From: Pholiota molesta
Taxonomy: Eukaryota > Basidiomycota > Agaricomycetes > Agaricales > Strophariaceae
Assembly: GCA_014925825.1 (NCBI GenBank)
Contig: JACGCK010000015.1
Coordinates: 372,001 to 436,000, forward strand
Reading direction: 5' to 3'
Length of the DNA stretch: 64,000 nucleotides
Shown: one piece after another, positions 49,201 through 60,623 of the stretch
Position numbering within the stretch: the first letter of the stretch is position 1
Layout of the letters: each line of letters begins with the position of its first letter
Notes under the pieces: model-generated
What the model saw: only the letters and a program-made list of their open reading frames with translations
What the model was told of the DNA's origin: nothing
The model's database searches: none
Program-made: the position numbers and the translations under genes

Positions 49201-49637
49201 TGGTACGATATGCGTCAGCAGACATCAATGTGGTAAGCAGTATGAACACACCTATGGGTGATGGTATCCCTGACAGCGGTGAGGAACGCATCATCATCGA
49301 CCCACTCCGACTCCGCATCCCCAACATCTCTGGCGTACGTTTCCAAATCATCGTCTGGGGTCACGGAGTCGAAGGTGGCGGGGACGAAGCCATCCTCTTG
49401 GCGGATGGTAGAGAGAACAGAGCGACTTGCGTCACTCAGCGCTGCGTGTAAAAAAATCAGTAGAAAGAAAAATGGACATCGACTTTGCAACGTACTCTGG
49501 AGTTGCGAGGCGTACCGCGAACCCGACGCCTGACGACGGCTCGCCAAGTCTGCCTGGGAGAGCATGGAGGAATTGCCCTCCTCCGCATATACGCGAACCG
49601 ACGTTGAGACACGCTTTCGCTTGTTCCTGCTGTGCAT
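46204..49637 (-). CDS. KDZ transposase
   Basis: A DDE-type transposase of the Kyakuja-Dileera-Zisupton superfamily, roughly 950-1000 residues over about nine exons. It starts MHSRNKRKRVSTSVRVYAEE at 49637, 41 bases inside the right inverted repeat border. The middle part carries NACPPCTYE (paired cysteines). The candidate catalytic triad is Asp in IAMDGNNSLKRI, Asp in LLIGYDIGCTFS and Glu in NIIEGAGLEDLE. Family-typical blocks around them are ACRHGFFLWIADMLKSGEL, CCPNAFHGYSHNYLCQARNH and FSASNQLAPVTRYASAYRRR. The C-terminal part is helical (RRYADERRASVHRELVEMEV) and ends in an acidic tail (VDTDEESDLEEERENVVN) with stop at 46204. No frame break found. Its promoter must lie in the right inverted repeat. 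Confidence 0.92.
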
Positions 49638-49677
49638 CGTTAAGCGGGAGTGGATAGTGGTGGATGGGGGAACACGT

Positions 49678-51276
49678 ACGTACACAGCAGATGAAACATG
49701 AGCTTTTAATCCAAGGGGTAAGAAGGGTGAAGGGGTATCGGAGGAACACAACAGCCGGCCAAGGATGCCCGTTTGCACGGAACCTTGGTTTCCGCGATGT
49801 CATCGGACACCTGTAGGCGCGAAGATACGGCGGGGATGCTGCGCCGGGGATTATGTTAGTTTCAATTCCGCCTCTGGTGAAAAACACACACCCAGGGACG
49901 TCTAATGGTCTCGACTCTTGCACGGAAGCCTGGGTTCCACGATGTCATCGGACACCTGAAGGCACGAGGATACACCGGTAAATTCTTCAACCAGGGCAGG
50001 GTCAGTTTCAATTCCCTCGTGTGAAGGATACACACACCTTGAGTCATCTAATGGTTCCCTCTCGCATGGAAGCGCCTAGCTTCCGTGATATCGTTTGGCA
50101 CCTCCAGTTGTGCGAAGAGTGCCCGCGGATTCTATGTCTGGGGAAACGTCAGTTGCAACTCCCTCAACAGAGTGGCAAACGTACCTATGGATACAAATAT
50201 AAGTTAATTTTCGAGCCCTCCTTTGCTGGGGAAAAGGGGGGGGCACAAGAGATACACCGTGAGCATGGGAGAACTGCAGCCTGACGCCAAGATGGTGGAG
50301 GAAGCAAGGAGCGGACGGCGACGGCAGAGCAAGGGGGAAAGTGGGAAGGAAGAGGGTGGCTAGAGCGACGCGCACCACGCGCCACGCGCCAGCATAACGG
50401 CGGGGGGAAAACAAAGGGTGGGAAGAAGGCGCCGGCACCCAAGTATCCTCCTTATAAACGACTGTGAGGCTTTCGAAACAAACAGCTGCAAATGCGCCTA
50501 AAATAGCGCGATCACGGAGCGTGCGCGGGGCTGTGGGATCTCGCTGTCAAACGCCCCCTAACCCATGAGAAAATCAACAATGATAAAAATAGCGGGCGCT
50601 CAAAGTTCAACATTCACGTGGTTGAAAGGCCACGTCAGCGCTGCGAGCGCGATGTGCGCACGCGCAAATGCGCACGATGCGCAACACATTTTCTATATCA
50701 ACAAGTAGTCCTTGCATACGGCGCTTTAGTTCTAGAGGAATACATTTACTTTGTAATTTATTAAGCGTGCGTTATTGTAGATATATCAATAGTGCGCTCA
50801 CTACATCTATGAAATCCCATTATAACACCCCGAAAAGAGGGCGCATAATCTTGAAAGTGTACGCATTGCATTTACATTAGATGTATACAGCTAATTCAAC
50901 AAACGCGCCCGTTGTAAAGGGAGTATAATGGCAAAGCGGCCTCTGGGGCTGGAAGGGAGGGCGGGGAAGAGGCGGGACGCGGCGCACGGCATTGCGGCCG
51001 CTAACCGAGCCCTTTGATGCGGCGGGAGCACGGGACAACAGCGCGGGAGCGGACGTTATCATATCAATGATGGGGCCCTTGTGTATCTTATCATATCTGG
51101 GACTGATCTGAGGTATCTTATCATTATCTACTTGTCCAGAATATCTAATACTAGCCGGGAATTAGTTGGCAATTATGGGCAGTGTGTGGGATACAAGGTT
51201 TCTAGGCTAATTGATCTCGGGGAAACCCCCCCGTATCACCGGTCTAATTTGATACCGATTACGTGAGGTCGAGGTG
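49678..51276 (-). repeat. Right terminal inverted repeat, 1.6 kb
   Basis: Reverse complement of 40796-42394. Its inner end is 41 bases from the transposase start codon, so it holds the whole transposase promoter and most of the 5' leader. Confidence 0.93.
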
Positions 51277-51284
51277 TAGATTCC
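51277..51284. repeat. Target-site duplication, right copy (TAGATTCC)
   Basis: Identical to 40788-40795, directly outside the right inverted repeat. Confidence 0.92.
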
Positions 51285-51703
51285 ATTCAGTACCCGATTC
51301 TCAAGCTTTGTAGATAGAGCATGAGCGACAGGGTTAATTGAAACGTTGGCAGTCTGTGCGTGAAGCCTGACAGACAGATTGCAACGCGACGTCCTGAGCG
51401 CTTGTTGTATTCTTGAACGGAACTCTTTGCATTGCCCCAGCGTGATGCACGAAAAGTTTCCAGGCTGCACGTAATATAATACAAACGCTAAAGACATTGA
51501 CATTGAGGAGGGACTGGAAGGCTGTGCTTAAATCATTCGCAGCGTCCGAGAGAACTTACCATGCACAGAAGCAGAGAACGCTATTATACGCCTATAAGTA
51601 CCAGACTTCCGCCTCTGTTTTGTCATCGGATCTGTTCGAGCTTTTACCAATCTGAACAATACATCTCTATCAAGCTAGAATATGTCTCAACGCGACGTGT
51701 CAT

Positions 51704-51779
51704 CGTTGGACTTCGGGTCTTCCGTTGGACTTCGGGTCTTCCGTTGGACTTCGGGTCTTCCGTTGGACTTCGGGTCTTC
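51704..51779. repeat. 19-bp tandem repeat, four perfect copies
   Basis: The unit CGTTGGACTTCGGGTCTTC is repeated exactly four times without interruption. Nineteen is not a multiple of three, so copy-number change would shift any frame through it. Confidence 0.95.
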
Positions 51780-51799
51780 GTATGTCGTCGCCAGTCCTG

Positions 51800-53049
51800 A
51801 ATTGTTAAGTATGTTCAGGACATTGGTCTCGTCGAGATGATCATTTACACCACCGCCAGGCCTGAAGACAGAGGCAAATGTCCATAAGACACAAGAATAC
51901 AACACTGGTGCCATTTGTTCACTCACATCTTCGTTCGCCATGGACTCAAATGGAAGCGTAGGTGACGACCTTGCTGACCCATGCGAGGACGACGACCGTA
52001 GCTCTGGCACGGTATGATGATGTACGAGCTCCTGGGTGGAAGGAAAGCATATTCGTCAGTACGTGTTCGATTCAACAAAATACGAGCACGCGGGAAGGAA
52101 ACACCGAACATGAGGCAGTGAATCCCACCGCGAAAGAACAGCGAAGCTGAGGTGATAGAGAGCCGCGAGATGCCAGCGGGCCCCACATATTCGTTAGGGA
52201 ACGAAATGCGCAACCACCCAAAGTCATGCACGGCATAGTTCGCCCAGAAGAGGGAAGAGGCGCGAAGGTCAATGTGACGTTCAGAGTCCGTCCCAAAGCG
52301 ACAGCGAGTAGGATTTGAGAAAGGAACTTACTTTGCCTCTCCTGGAAGCCCACGCTCTTCTAACCCGGTCTTTGGGACGTAGTCGAGTCCGTCGTGTAAT
52401 AAGGCGGAGAAATCTTTAGGAAGGGTGTCGTGAGAGCGACGAGGTGAAATTGGGTCTGAAATCCAAAGAGAGTTATACAGGAAATTTATATCGGCATGTT
52501 GGTGCAAAGAGAGGAAAAGGAAGGCTGGAAAGCAGAGCAAAAAAATGTCAGCAAGGCCCAGAGAAACTATAACCAGAGTGAAACGTACGAACCTTGACAT
52601 AATCCGTCAAAATCTTATCACAATCCGCCAACATGCGTGCTCATTGTACTCTGCAGCCCTTCGAAAGCGAGCTTAACGGATAAACCGATTCACGTCTCCA
52701 CCTATACTATGCAAATTAAGGCGAGAGATGATGAATAACATGGAGGTAACTAACCAAGTCATAGCTTAGCCAGTAATTGTAAGTGCCGTGAACGCCCGAG
52801 AACGGGCGATGGCACCGGCAAGACCCTAGGATGAGATTAGCAGGCATGAGGACGGAAACTGTCGAAGAGCTCACCTGGTTCCATGGTACACATCTGGCCT
52901 AGTGTAACGGTGGTAATCTCATGCTTGGTCGATTTTACGCAAATCCAAGGAGCGTATTGTTGGGCGCGAGCTTCTACTAGAGTCCGTGTACGGTCCTGGT
53001 TACAAAGAAGTTTGAGGATCCGCTCCCAGATGTGCTCTATTAGTGGCAT
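51800..53049 (-). CDS. Hypothetical multi-exon gene, structure unresolved
   Basis: Several minus-strand stretches look coding: MPLIEHIWERILKLLCNQDR from an ATG at 53049 to a donor at about 52873, CRCHRPFSGVHGTYNYWLSY near 52790, ISPRRSHDTLPKDFSALLHD and YVPKTGLEERGLPGEAK at about 52330-52450, and YAVHDFGWLRISFPNEYVGP near 52200. They could be exons of one gene but I cannot join all of them in frame or name a family. Treat as a region needing transcript data. Confidence 0.25.
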
Positions 53050-54210
53050 CAAAGAGCTACGCGTGCATGAAGAAACCGATAATAATGGAGCATTTGGGTA
53101 CTCAGTAATGTGATGTGGACGAGATTATCCTCTAGAGCAATGTAGAACTCTGGTAGAAATGATCAAGTTGGATCAGTGAAGTTGAGTTCAAGTTGGCGTC
53201 AAGTTGCGCTGCAGATGCACGTGCCCAGGCTACGGGAAACTCCGGTAGGTGCTTCGTTTGTTGATTGATCCTCATCCTGGCCCACGAACTCATACTTCAC
53301 AATCTACGCACTGTCTGCAATTGCACCTTCATATTCTGTAAACCGCTGTCCTTCGCTTCCAGGAGTAATGGTATTGATCTTGTATTGATCCGCCACCGCA
53401 TTCAGCTTCCAACGATTCTCGTAAACGGTCATCGCATCGCCAGAGCCAAGCCATGAAACAGAAATATGGAGTTTGGAAACGCAGGTATTGTTATATTTTT
53501 GTTAAATGAATTTCTTGCTCATACTTCCTGGTTAGATTGGAACAAATGAATTATGACGAGCGAAGTACAAGTACAAGGGAACCTCGCACGGAAATTCTGC
53601 AAATGATAATGTCGCGCATTCTTCTTTGCTTTCGGTGATTAGCTGCTCTTTATTCTCAAACATCTATGTCTTGGTCTAATCATCTATTTAGCCTCTGACC
53701 AAACACCCACTCGCTCTCTGCCTACGCCTGCCCCGTCAAGCTTCAAGCTTCAAGAGCTACTCTTAACTCCCTGTCAAGAGCCATGAGATCCCGTTTTTCG
53801 AAGCCTTGCCGCCTTCATTGTCATACCTGAATGATCGCCAGGTACCATGATTTTCTTCACCTGTACATTAAATCTAATTACGCACTGCCCACAGTGAAAT
53901 TTGCCAGCTTCATCGCCGACGGCCTGGACTGCCTGATCAACGAGTTGCTTGCGATGTCACAGTTTCGCTCCGGAATACGCAAGTAGTGCAGGAACATCAT
54001 GCTCAGCGGCACGATACAGTGGAGTCCGACGATGATTTCATTCACATTAGCTGTATTTTACTCGCTTTACACGCTCAATATTGATCACAAATACAAGGCG
54101 TCCATCGAAATTCCCCCAAGGATAATTAGCGAACACGATGCGAGGGCGCAGTAGGCCAGACGAAAACTGGTCAACAACAAAACAAAATGCAACAGTTGAA
54201 GAAGAGGCGC
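53050..54210. other. Intergenic
   Basis: About 1.1 kb with no recognisable gene, holding the region past the 3' end of the NLR-like gene. Short direct repeat AAGCTTCAAGCTTCAAG near 53739. Confidence 0.5.
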
Positions 54211-57200
54211 TCAAGTGGAGATGGTGTTGTCCGCCCCATTGGCCAGCAACAACTCCGCAATCCCGTCGTGTCCTTTAGTGGATGCCGCCTGCAGCGCGTT
54301 GCCGTATTTTCCTCCTTGGGCATTCACATCCGCCCCGTTCTTCAGCAGCAGTGCCACGGTCGTGTCTTTTCCCATCCATGATGCCGCCTGCAGCGCGTTG
54401 CCGTATCGTCCTCCCTGGGCATTCACATCCGCCCCGTCCTTCAGCAGCAGCTCCACGGTCGTGTCTTCCCCCCTCAATGATGCCGCCTGCAGCGCGTTGC
54501 CGTATTGTCCTCCCTGGGCATTCACATCGCCCCGTTCTTCAGCAGAGCTCCACGTCCCTCTTTCCCGCCATGCTGCGCTGAGTGCTTGCCATACTTCCTC
54601 CCTGGGCATTCACATCCGCCCGTTCTTCAGCAGCAGGCCCAGTGCCGCTCCGCCATGCTGCGCTTGTGCGTCTTCCCTCGCATGATGCCGCCTGCAGCGC
54701 GTTGCCGAAATTCCTCCCGGGCATTCACATCCGCCCCGTTCTTCAGCAGCAGCTCCACAGTGCTCTTTCCCGCCATGATGCCGCCTGCAGCGCATTGCCT
54801 AATATCCTCCCTGGGCATTCACATCCGCCCCGTTCTTCAGCAGCAGCTCCACGGTTGCCGCCTTTCCTGCCATGCTGCCGCTGTAGGCGTTGCCGAAAAT
54901 TCCTCCCCGGGCATTCACATCCGCCCCGTTCCTCAGCAGCAGCTCCACGACGCGTCTTCTCCTCGCATGCTGCCGCCTGCAGCGCGTTGCCGAAATTTCC
55001 TCCCTGGGCATTCACATGTGCCCGTTCTTCAGCAGCAGCTCCACGGTCTGTTTCCCCCTGATGATGCCGCCTGCAGTGCATTGCCGAAATTTCCTCCCTG
55101 GGCATTCACATCCGCCCCGTTCTTCAGCAGCAGTGCCACGTCGGTCTTTTCCCATCCATGATGCCGCCTGCAGCGCGTTGCCGTATTCCTCCCTGGGCAT
55201 TCACATCCGCCCATTCTTCAGCAGCAGCTCCACGGTTGTGTCTTCCCCCTCGATGATGCCGCCTGCAGCGCGTTGCCGAAATTCCTCCCTGGGCATTCAC
55301 ATCCGCCCCGTTCTTCAGCAGCAGCTCTACGGTCTCCTCTTTTCCCTCACATGATGCCGCTTGTAGTGCGTTGCCGTATTCTCCTCCCTGGGCATTCACA
55401 TCCGCACCACTCTTCAGCAGTAGCTCCACAGTCGCCTCGTTCTTCTCCTGATGCTAATGCCGCCTGTAGTGCGTTGCCATATTGTCCTCCCTGGGCATTC
55501 ACATCTGCCCCCTGCTCGACCAGTAGCCTTACGATTGCCTCGTATCCCCCATATGATGCTGCTGAAGTGCTGTCCCGTACATTCCACCATGTGCATTTAC
55601 GTCCACTCCTTGGATAGATCAGTGATAGTTGGTGTAGACCCATCAATGATGCATAGTATAGAGCTGGGGCGAAAGTCTCTGTTCTAGGTTTATTTCCTCA
55701 TAATAAATGGCAAAATTCATTATCCCAATCCCAATCCGAACCCAATTTGTTAATGTAGCGCTGTTAGGCAGGAGCAATTTCTTGGCCAATACTAACGTGC
55801 ATAATGGATCGAGATTATCAATGCCCCCAGAGTGTGCATGGGAGACCCAGTGTTTAGCAGCATAACGTGCGAGCGGGAAGGAGAAATTGGTATTGCTGTC
55901 TACTGAGTTGGGTGCATTGAAGTGTAGAAGGTAGGCCAAGCAGATCTGAGATATCCAAGCATGAGAGGTTTCAATATTGGTCAGATGGAAGCTCGAGAGG
56001 ACTCCCTCGGATCGAAGGAGCTGATCAGAAAGCAAATACTCCTTGATGGAAAAGTGAGCGAGCTTGATCTGCCCTGATATATTCTTTAGCAAATGTACTA
56101 ATGTTATAATTTGAAATTTAGATCATACCTTCAGATTCGATGATAAGGCCGGAGCATTTCTTCAAAACATGTTTTTTATCGTAGTACCGATGCGATGGTG
56201 AAAAATGTGGGCCGATTTCCGCATCAAAGTAAACAGCAACAGTTTCTGCAATTTCGGAAAGTTCCATTGGACGAACAGAGAAACACAACCAGCGGAGCAA
56301 TGTCTTGGTATCAGTATGATCCTTCTCGTTGCCCTTCAACAAAATTCGATCGTAGGTTTCATATAAACCTTTGGGTAATGCCTTGAGCTGCGTCATCACT
56401 GCAGAAGGGCTGGAGCACATTTGTAACTCCATGAGCTGTAATGCGACCCATCGAAACCTTGAAAACTGTAAGCGACAACCCCACAAAACTCGAATCAGTG
56501 GAAAGACGCGTACATGCCATCGGCGTTCTCTGTTAACGTTGATTTTACCATGTCCTGCGTCTCTTTGTCCCAAGGGGTCTCCAGCACCGAAAGCTCGTGG
56601 TCGAGATACATTGCGATGTCATGATCGGCGGATTCTTTCACCAAGTCAACGCAGTGTGTGTCAAGTGGCTGTAGAACGTCCTCGATGTCTCGCTCTGGTC
56701 GACATATTACTGCCATGTGCAGGGTGCCGATTCGTCGCGAGACAAGCTGATTGATCCACTGCAACAACCTCTTTCGTTCAGTACATTCATCGAGGGAGTC
56801 AATGATGATATAGGTGGAATGCATTCCATCAATGATATGATAAAGACCTCCTCGAGGGAGTCAGTGGATGGGTGATGGTACCATGGCCATACAATCCACC
56901 AACGCAGCGGGATACCGTCACATTGGAGAGAGAGTTGTAATATAAGGGATCGGATGAGCTTGTCGTGTCGTTGAAGATCTTCCTGTGAATCCCTTCCATC
57001 AAAGAAGAAATAAGCTAAGTCGTCGAAGGATCTTCATTGCGAAGTTTTTTGATCCTGTCAATAATGGTCGAACTAAAATATATGTTAGTTTCTTCAATTA
57101 CATGTAATGAGAGACTTAGAGCACACCATAGAATCGTTTTGCCACACCCGCTATAATTCAAAAATCACTCAATAATGCATAGAGTTTACAAGTTGTATTA

Positions 57201-58720
57201 AGTCGCTCACCTTTTCCCTTGATCCAGAGAAAGTCCGCATTGTCCATGAATTCACGAAAACGCTCCCCATCGAGAAACCAGGAGCAAGTGTCCTTCTGAT
57301 GCTTCTCGCGTGCTTCGTTGTAGTTCCTGGAACTGTCAGGTGCCGAAAGCCATTCATAGATCGTTTTAGCTTTATTCAAGAACCAGTTACTTATTCAACA
57401 TTTTTCACGAGGCGCTATGAAATTCGCGCTTACCTAGTTGAGTATCCTTGATTATTTTCAGTTGACGGTTCGTGTCGATATTCACTCTTGTATTGAATTT
57501 CTGTTTCAGATCATCGCAAGATTTCTGGCATTCCGTAATCCGAGTTTTCATATCGTCAGATAACTGGGATTTCACAGTTCGTGCTACACGGTAATTTTCA
57601 TTGAATAAGATACATCGGCGAGTAATGATGTCAGACATACCCATGAAAGCTGGCCTCGTATACTCATGAATAGCGACGCGACCTTGAGTGAAGTGCGCCC
57701 GATCTCCTCAATAACATTAGTCGTGCTTCGATTAATAGCAGGTCTGGATATTCTTTGCAATACCAAGGTCTCTCGCAAAGCTTCGCCAAGGCTCGAACGG
57801 TATCATCCAGGAGCGCTGCCTGTTGCACGGCCTATAGAGGCCATCAGTAATGTCCACATTTTATTATGTATAGATAATTCACCGTATAACAGCCGACATA
57901 ACAGTCCAAGACGCGTGCAGGATTGGATGGGTCTAAGTATTCGCAAAAGTACAGCGGTTACTACGATGCGACGTAGAAAATAAGTAGGAAGGACGTACAC
58001 CCCGACTAAATCCATGATGTTCTTGGTCAATTGCAATGCTCTACCGAGCGCGCCGAGTGCAATAGTACCGGCAGGCGTTGTGACAGCACTTTCCATGCGG
58101 GATATATTGTCGTCCACAGTTTTCATGAAGCTCTTGAACGTATTTTCAGTCTCAGGAACGAGGGACAATTTGATCTTGATCTTGACTTGGATGCGATCTC
58201 GGCGCCGGTCTTGTCTTGGAGATGAACAGTTGCGTCTACATGAATAAGCTTTCGACGGAATGCAGGCAGAAAATATTATGCCCACCATTATCGAGCAACT
58301 CGATGACTTTTCCTTCATATTGTCCGACCACATGCTTTTCGATCCGGTTCTTGCTTTTACGGTAGATCACGATCTTGATTGTAGACGAGGGGTGGAATAG
58401 CCTGATCCAGAATGTGATATTAAGCGAAGGTGGCTTCATAAGAACAGTACACTTACAACTGATAATCTTCTGGCCACTCCCATCGAGGGGCAGGCTGCCT
58501 TAACTTCTTCTCCGACCTTGTAACTTCCTTATCGTCTAAGTGGATTATCACGAAGTGGTCCGGTCGTTTAGTCGAAATCATCTCTCGAGATCGCCCACGA
58601 CCTCGACACCTAGCATTGATGGTATAAATAATGCGAGCCTATTTTCATAGCAAAGACGGTCTCCTTACTGGCTAGGTGGGCGCGAATTGGTATTACAGAC
58701 TGTCGCTTAGTATTGTCCAT
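54211..58720 (-). CDS. NLR-like protein: C2, helical region, NACHT, ankyrin repeats
   Basis: NLR-like NTPases of fungi are candidate non-self recognition and cell-death regulators. The start is MDNTKRQSVIPIRAHLA at 58720. An N-terminal C2-like domain follows: VEVVGDLE, RPDHFVIIHLDDKEV, HPSSTIKIVIYRKSKNRIEK, VGQYEGKVIELLD, ATVHLQDKTG. Next is a helical region: FKSFMKTVDDNISRMESAV, RALQLTKNIMDLVG, DLKQKFNTRVN. The NACHT domain has a Walker A split by an intron at about 57,150-57,210 (KGK/AGCGKTILW with one base missing), Walker B STYIIIDSLDECTERKRL, and AVICRPERDI. Then AHFSIKEYLLSD and ARYAAKHWVSHA, and about 14 ankyrin repeats of the form ADVNAQGGxYGNALQAAS ending before the stop at 54211. 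Frame breaks in the ankyrin part and at two or three other points leave it open whether the gene is intact. Confidence 0.82.
54230..55640 (-). repeat. Array of about 14 near-identical ankyrin repeat units
   Basis: Units of about 96-99 bp, each containing CTGCAGCGCGTTGCC (or a close variant) and CATTCACATCCGCCCCGTTC followed by TTCAGCAGCAG. Unit starts are near 54289, 54385, 54487, 54560, 54690, 54782, 54874, 54970, 55065, 55160, 55258, 55350, 55458 and 55558. Units 1-3 keep one frame; several later ones have lost single bases, most often one C of GCCCCG. Confidence 0.9.
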
Positions 58721-59324
58721 GTTGAGGAAACGAGAGAGAGAGTAGGGGTGTCACTGAAGGAAACCACGGCGTTGCGCTGTCTTATTCGTTTGACGTGGGC
58801 GAGAAAAGGGCTGTGGGCTAAGATGTGGCGATACCATCAAACATATAAATAATATCTCAAAGCCTGTATCAGGAAGGCCGTGCTGATCCCAAGTATCCTT
58901 CTCTTCATTGCGTCTGCTGCTGATTGGAAATGAAGTGGCCGTGTAAGGCTATGATATATCAAAATCCTTCTATGTTGGAAAAAACTATTCACATAAAGTA
59001 AAATTGGATGCGGTATTGGGACTGATTCAGAATAGTAAGTGTATGAAGCTTTCGAACGCCCCCTAGCTTGACCTGTATACGGGTAAGTAGATCTCGGGCC
59101 GGTGATTAAGGTTATCGATGGGCATGGTCGAAGAAAGTCGGTACCGCTGCTGCCGTTGCTTCAACGCTAGATGTGGATGGTCGAAGGATTTGAGAGAAGA
59201 GATGGGTGGGAAGGGTAGAGCGTTGCAAACACTTCTTGTTCCTGAACGGTCAGCCGCGCTCGTACTGCGCCCAGTACCCACTGGCCCATCCGAAATTGAA
59301 CCCAATACCCATCCTATCGTCACG

Positions 59325-60623
59325 TCAATGTTCAAGCAAAAGCCACAAATTGTCATATATTTTTTGTTTCACGTCTTCACAGGATGTCCGACATTGTGCG
59401 ATAACTGTTTTCATATCAGCGGATAACTGAAAATTTGAAGTTCGCCCTATGAGATGACCATCAGTAAATAACGATGTAATAATAAGCGATTAGAGGGTCT
59501 TACTTCCGGAAGAAGCTCTCGTATACTCGTGAATAAGTGATGTGACCTTGAGCGATGTACAGCCAATCTCCTCGATGACATCAGTTGTGCGTTTGGTCGA
59601 TGGTAGGTCTGGATACTCCTTCGCAACACCTAACATCTCCCGCAGACTTTCAGCCAAGTCACAAATGGTGTCGTCCTGGATCACGGTCTGACGTATCTCC
59701 TAAACGGATAATATTCATAACTGTAGCCATTCAACATGAATATAAAGTTGAATTACTCACCCCATATAAGGCGGACATAACCGCCAAAGATGTCTTCAAG
59801 ATCGGACTTGGATCAACCTATTGGCACAATATGTCACTACGATAAGAGACCCAAAAGAAATAGCATTAGCATACGTTGTCAACGATATCCAAAATGCTCT
59901 TCGTTGATTGTAAGGCTTTCGCGAGTGCTAAAATTCCGGGGGGTGCTCGGACGGTGCTATCCAGTTGGGAAACATCAGCGTCGACAGTCTTCATGAAGTT
60001 CTCGAAAGCCTCTTGATCTTCAGGCTCGGAAACAAGGGATAAGCTGATCTTGAGCTTTGGCGCGATTGCGACACCAGTCTCGTCTTCAAGATCAACAGTT
60101 GAGTCTGGTAAGCACGTTAGACTTTAGAATATCAATACGTAGTCAAACAGACAGCAAGCGACATCGATTCGGAACGCACAATGCTCGAATAAGTCAACGA
60201 CTTTGCCGCTGTGCTGTCCGACCAGATTCTTAGTGATGCGAAGGATACTTTTGCGGTAGATAATGATTTTGATTGTCGATGAGGGGTGGATCCGGCTGAT
60301 TTAAAAAAAGTTGGATTAATTAAAGCTTAATCTCTAGTTTGAAAGCAAATCCAAACTCACAATCGATGCGCGTCTGGCCATTCCCATCGACCGGCAGGAG
60401 CTGCAGGAGGTCTTTTCTCTGACTTTGCGATTGCTTTTTCATCCACAGAACAATCACAAAATGGTCCCGACGCTTAGGGGAGTCCTTGTCCTCAAGATCA
60501 CCCACGACCTCGATACCTATCATCGACAATATAAGCAACGAAATACTCCGATTTTCGAGCAGAATTCTTACTTAATAAGTGGGCGCGAAGTGGTACTGCT
60601 GCCAGACTTCGGTTCCCGTCCAT
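59325..60623 (-). CDS. Truncated NLR paralogue: C2 plus helical region only
   Basis: Starts MDGNRSLAAVPLRAHLLS at 60623, the same start context and first splice phase as the full gene. C2-like part: IEVVGDLEDKDSPKRRDHFV, HPSSTIKIIIYRKS, LVGQHSGKVVDLFEH, STVDLEDETG, APKLKISLSLVSEPED. Helical part: FENFMKTVDADVSQLDSTV, ALQSTKSILDIVDN, DVIEEIGCTSLKVTSLIHE, then SADMKTVIAQCRTSCEDVKQ and a stop at 59325, before any NACHT domain. The exon order copies the full-length neighbour. It reads largely open, so it may be an expressed short protein or a truncated duplicate. Introns are 50-70 nt. Confidence 0.7.

Larger units (their letters stand above)
40796..51276 (-). mobile_element. Complete KDZ-superfamily DNA transposon, 10,481 bp
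   Basis: Bounded by 1,599-bp inverted repeats and a perfect 8-bp target duplication. All three genes read on the minus strand: the KDZ transposase (46204-49637), a Ser/Pro-rich gene (44641-45982) and an HMG-like gene (42960-44566). The interior 42395-42959 is non-coding. The intact transposase, near-identical repeats and perfect duplication mark a recent, probably autonomous insertion. Kyakuja-Dileera-Zisupton (KDZ) elements are abundant in mushroom genomes and carry variable extra genes. Confidence 0.93.

Noticed and set aside
40796..51276. Repeat-induced point mutation of the transposon
   Set aside because: Only three differences were found between the inverted repeats and the transposase frame is open, which argues against it.
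51285..51503. Host gene interrupted by the KDZ insertion
   Set aside because: Open minus-strand stretches flank the right end, but joining the two flanks at the target site gives no continuous recognisable coding sequence.
54230..55640. CRISPR-like regular repeats
   Set aside because: The units are contiguous coding ankyrin repeats without unique spacers, and the genome is eukaryotic.
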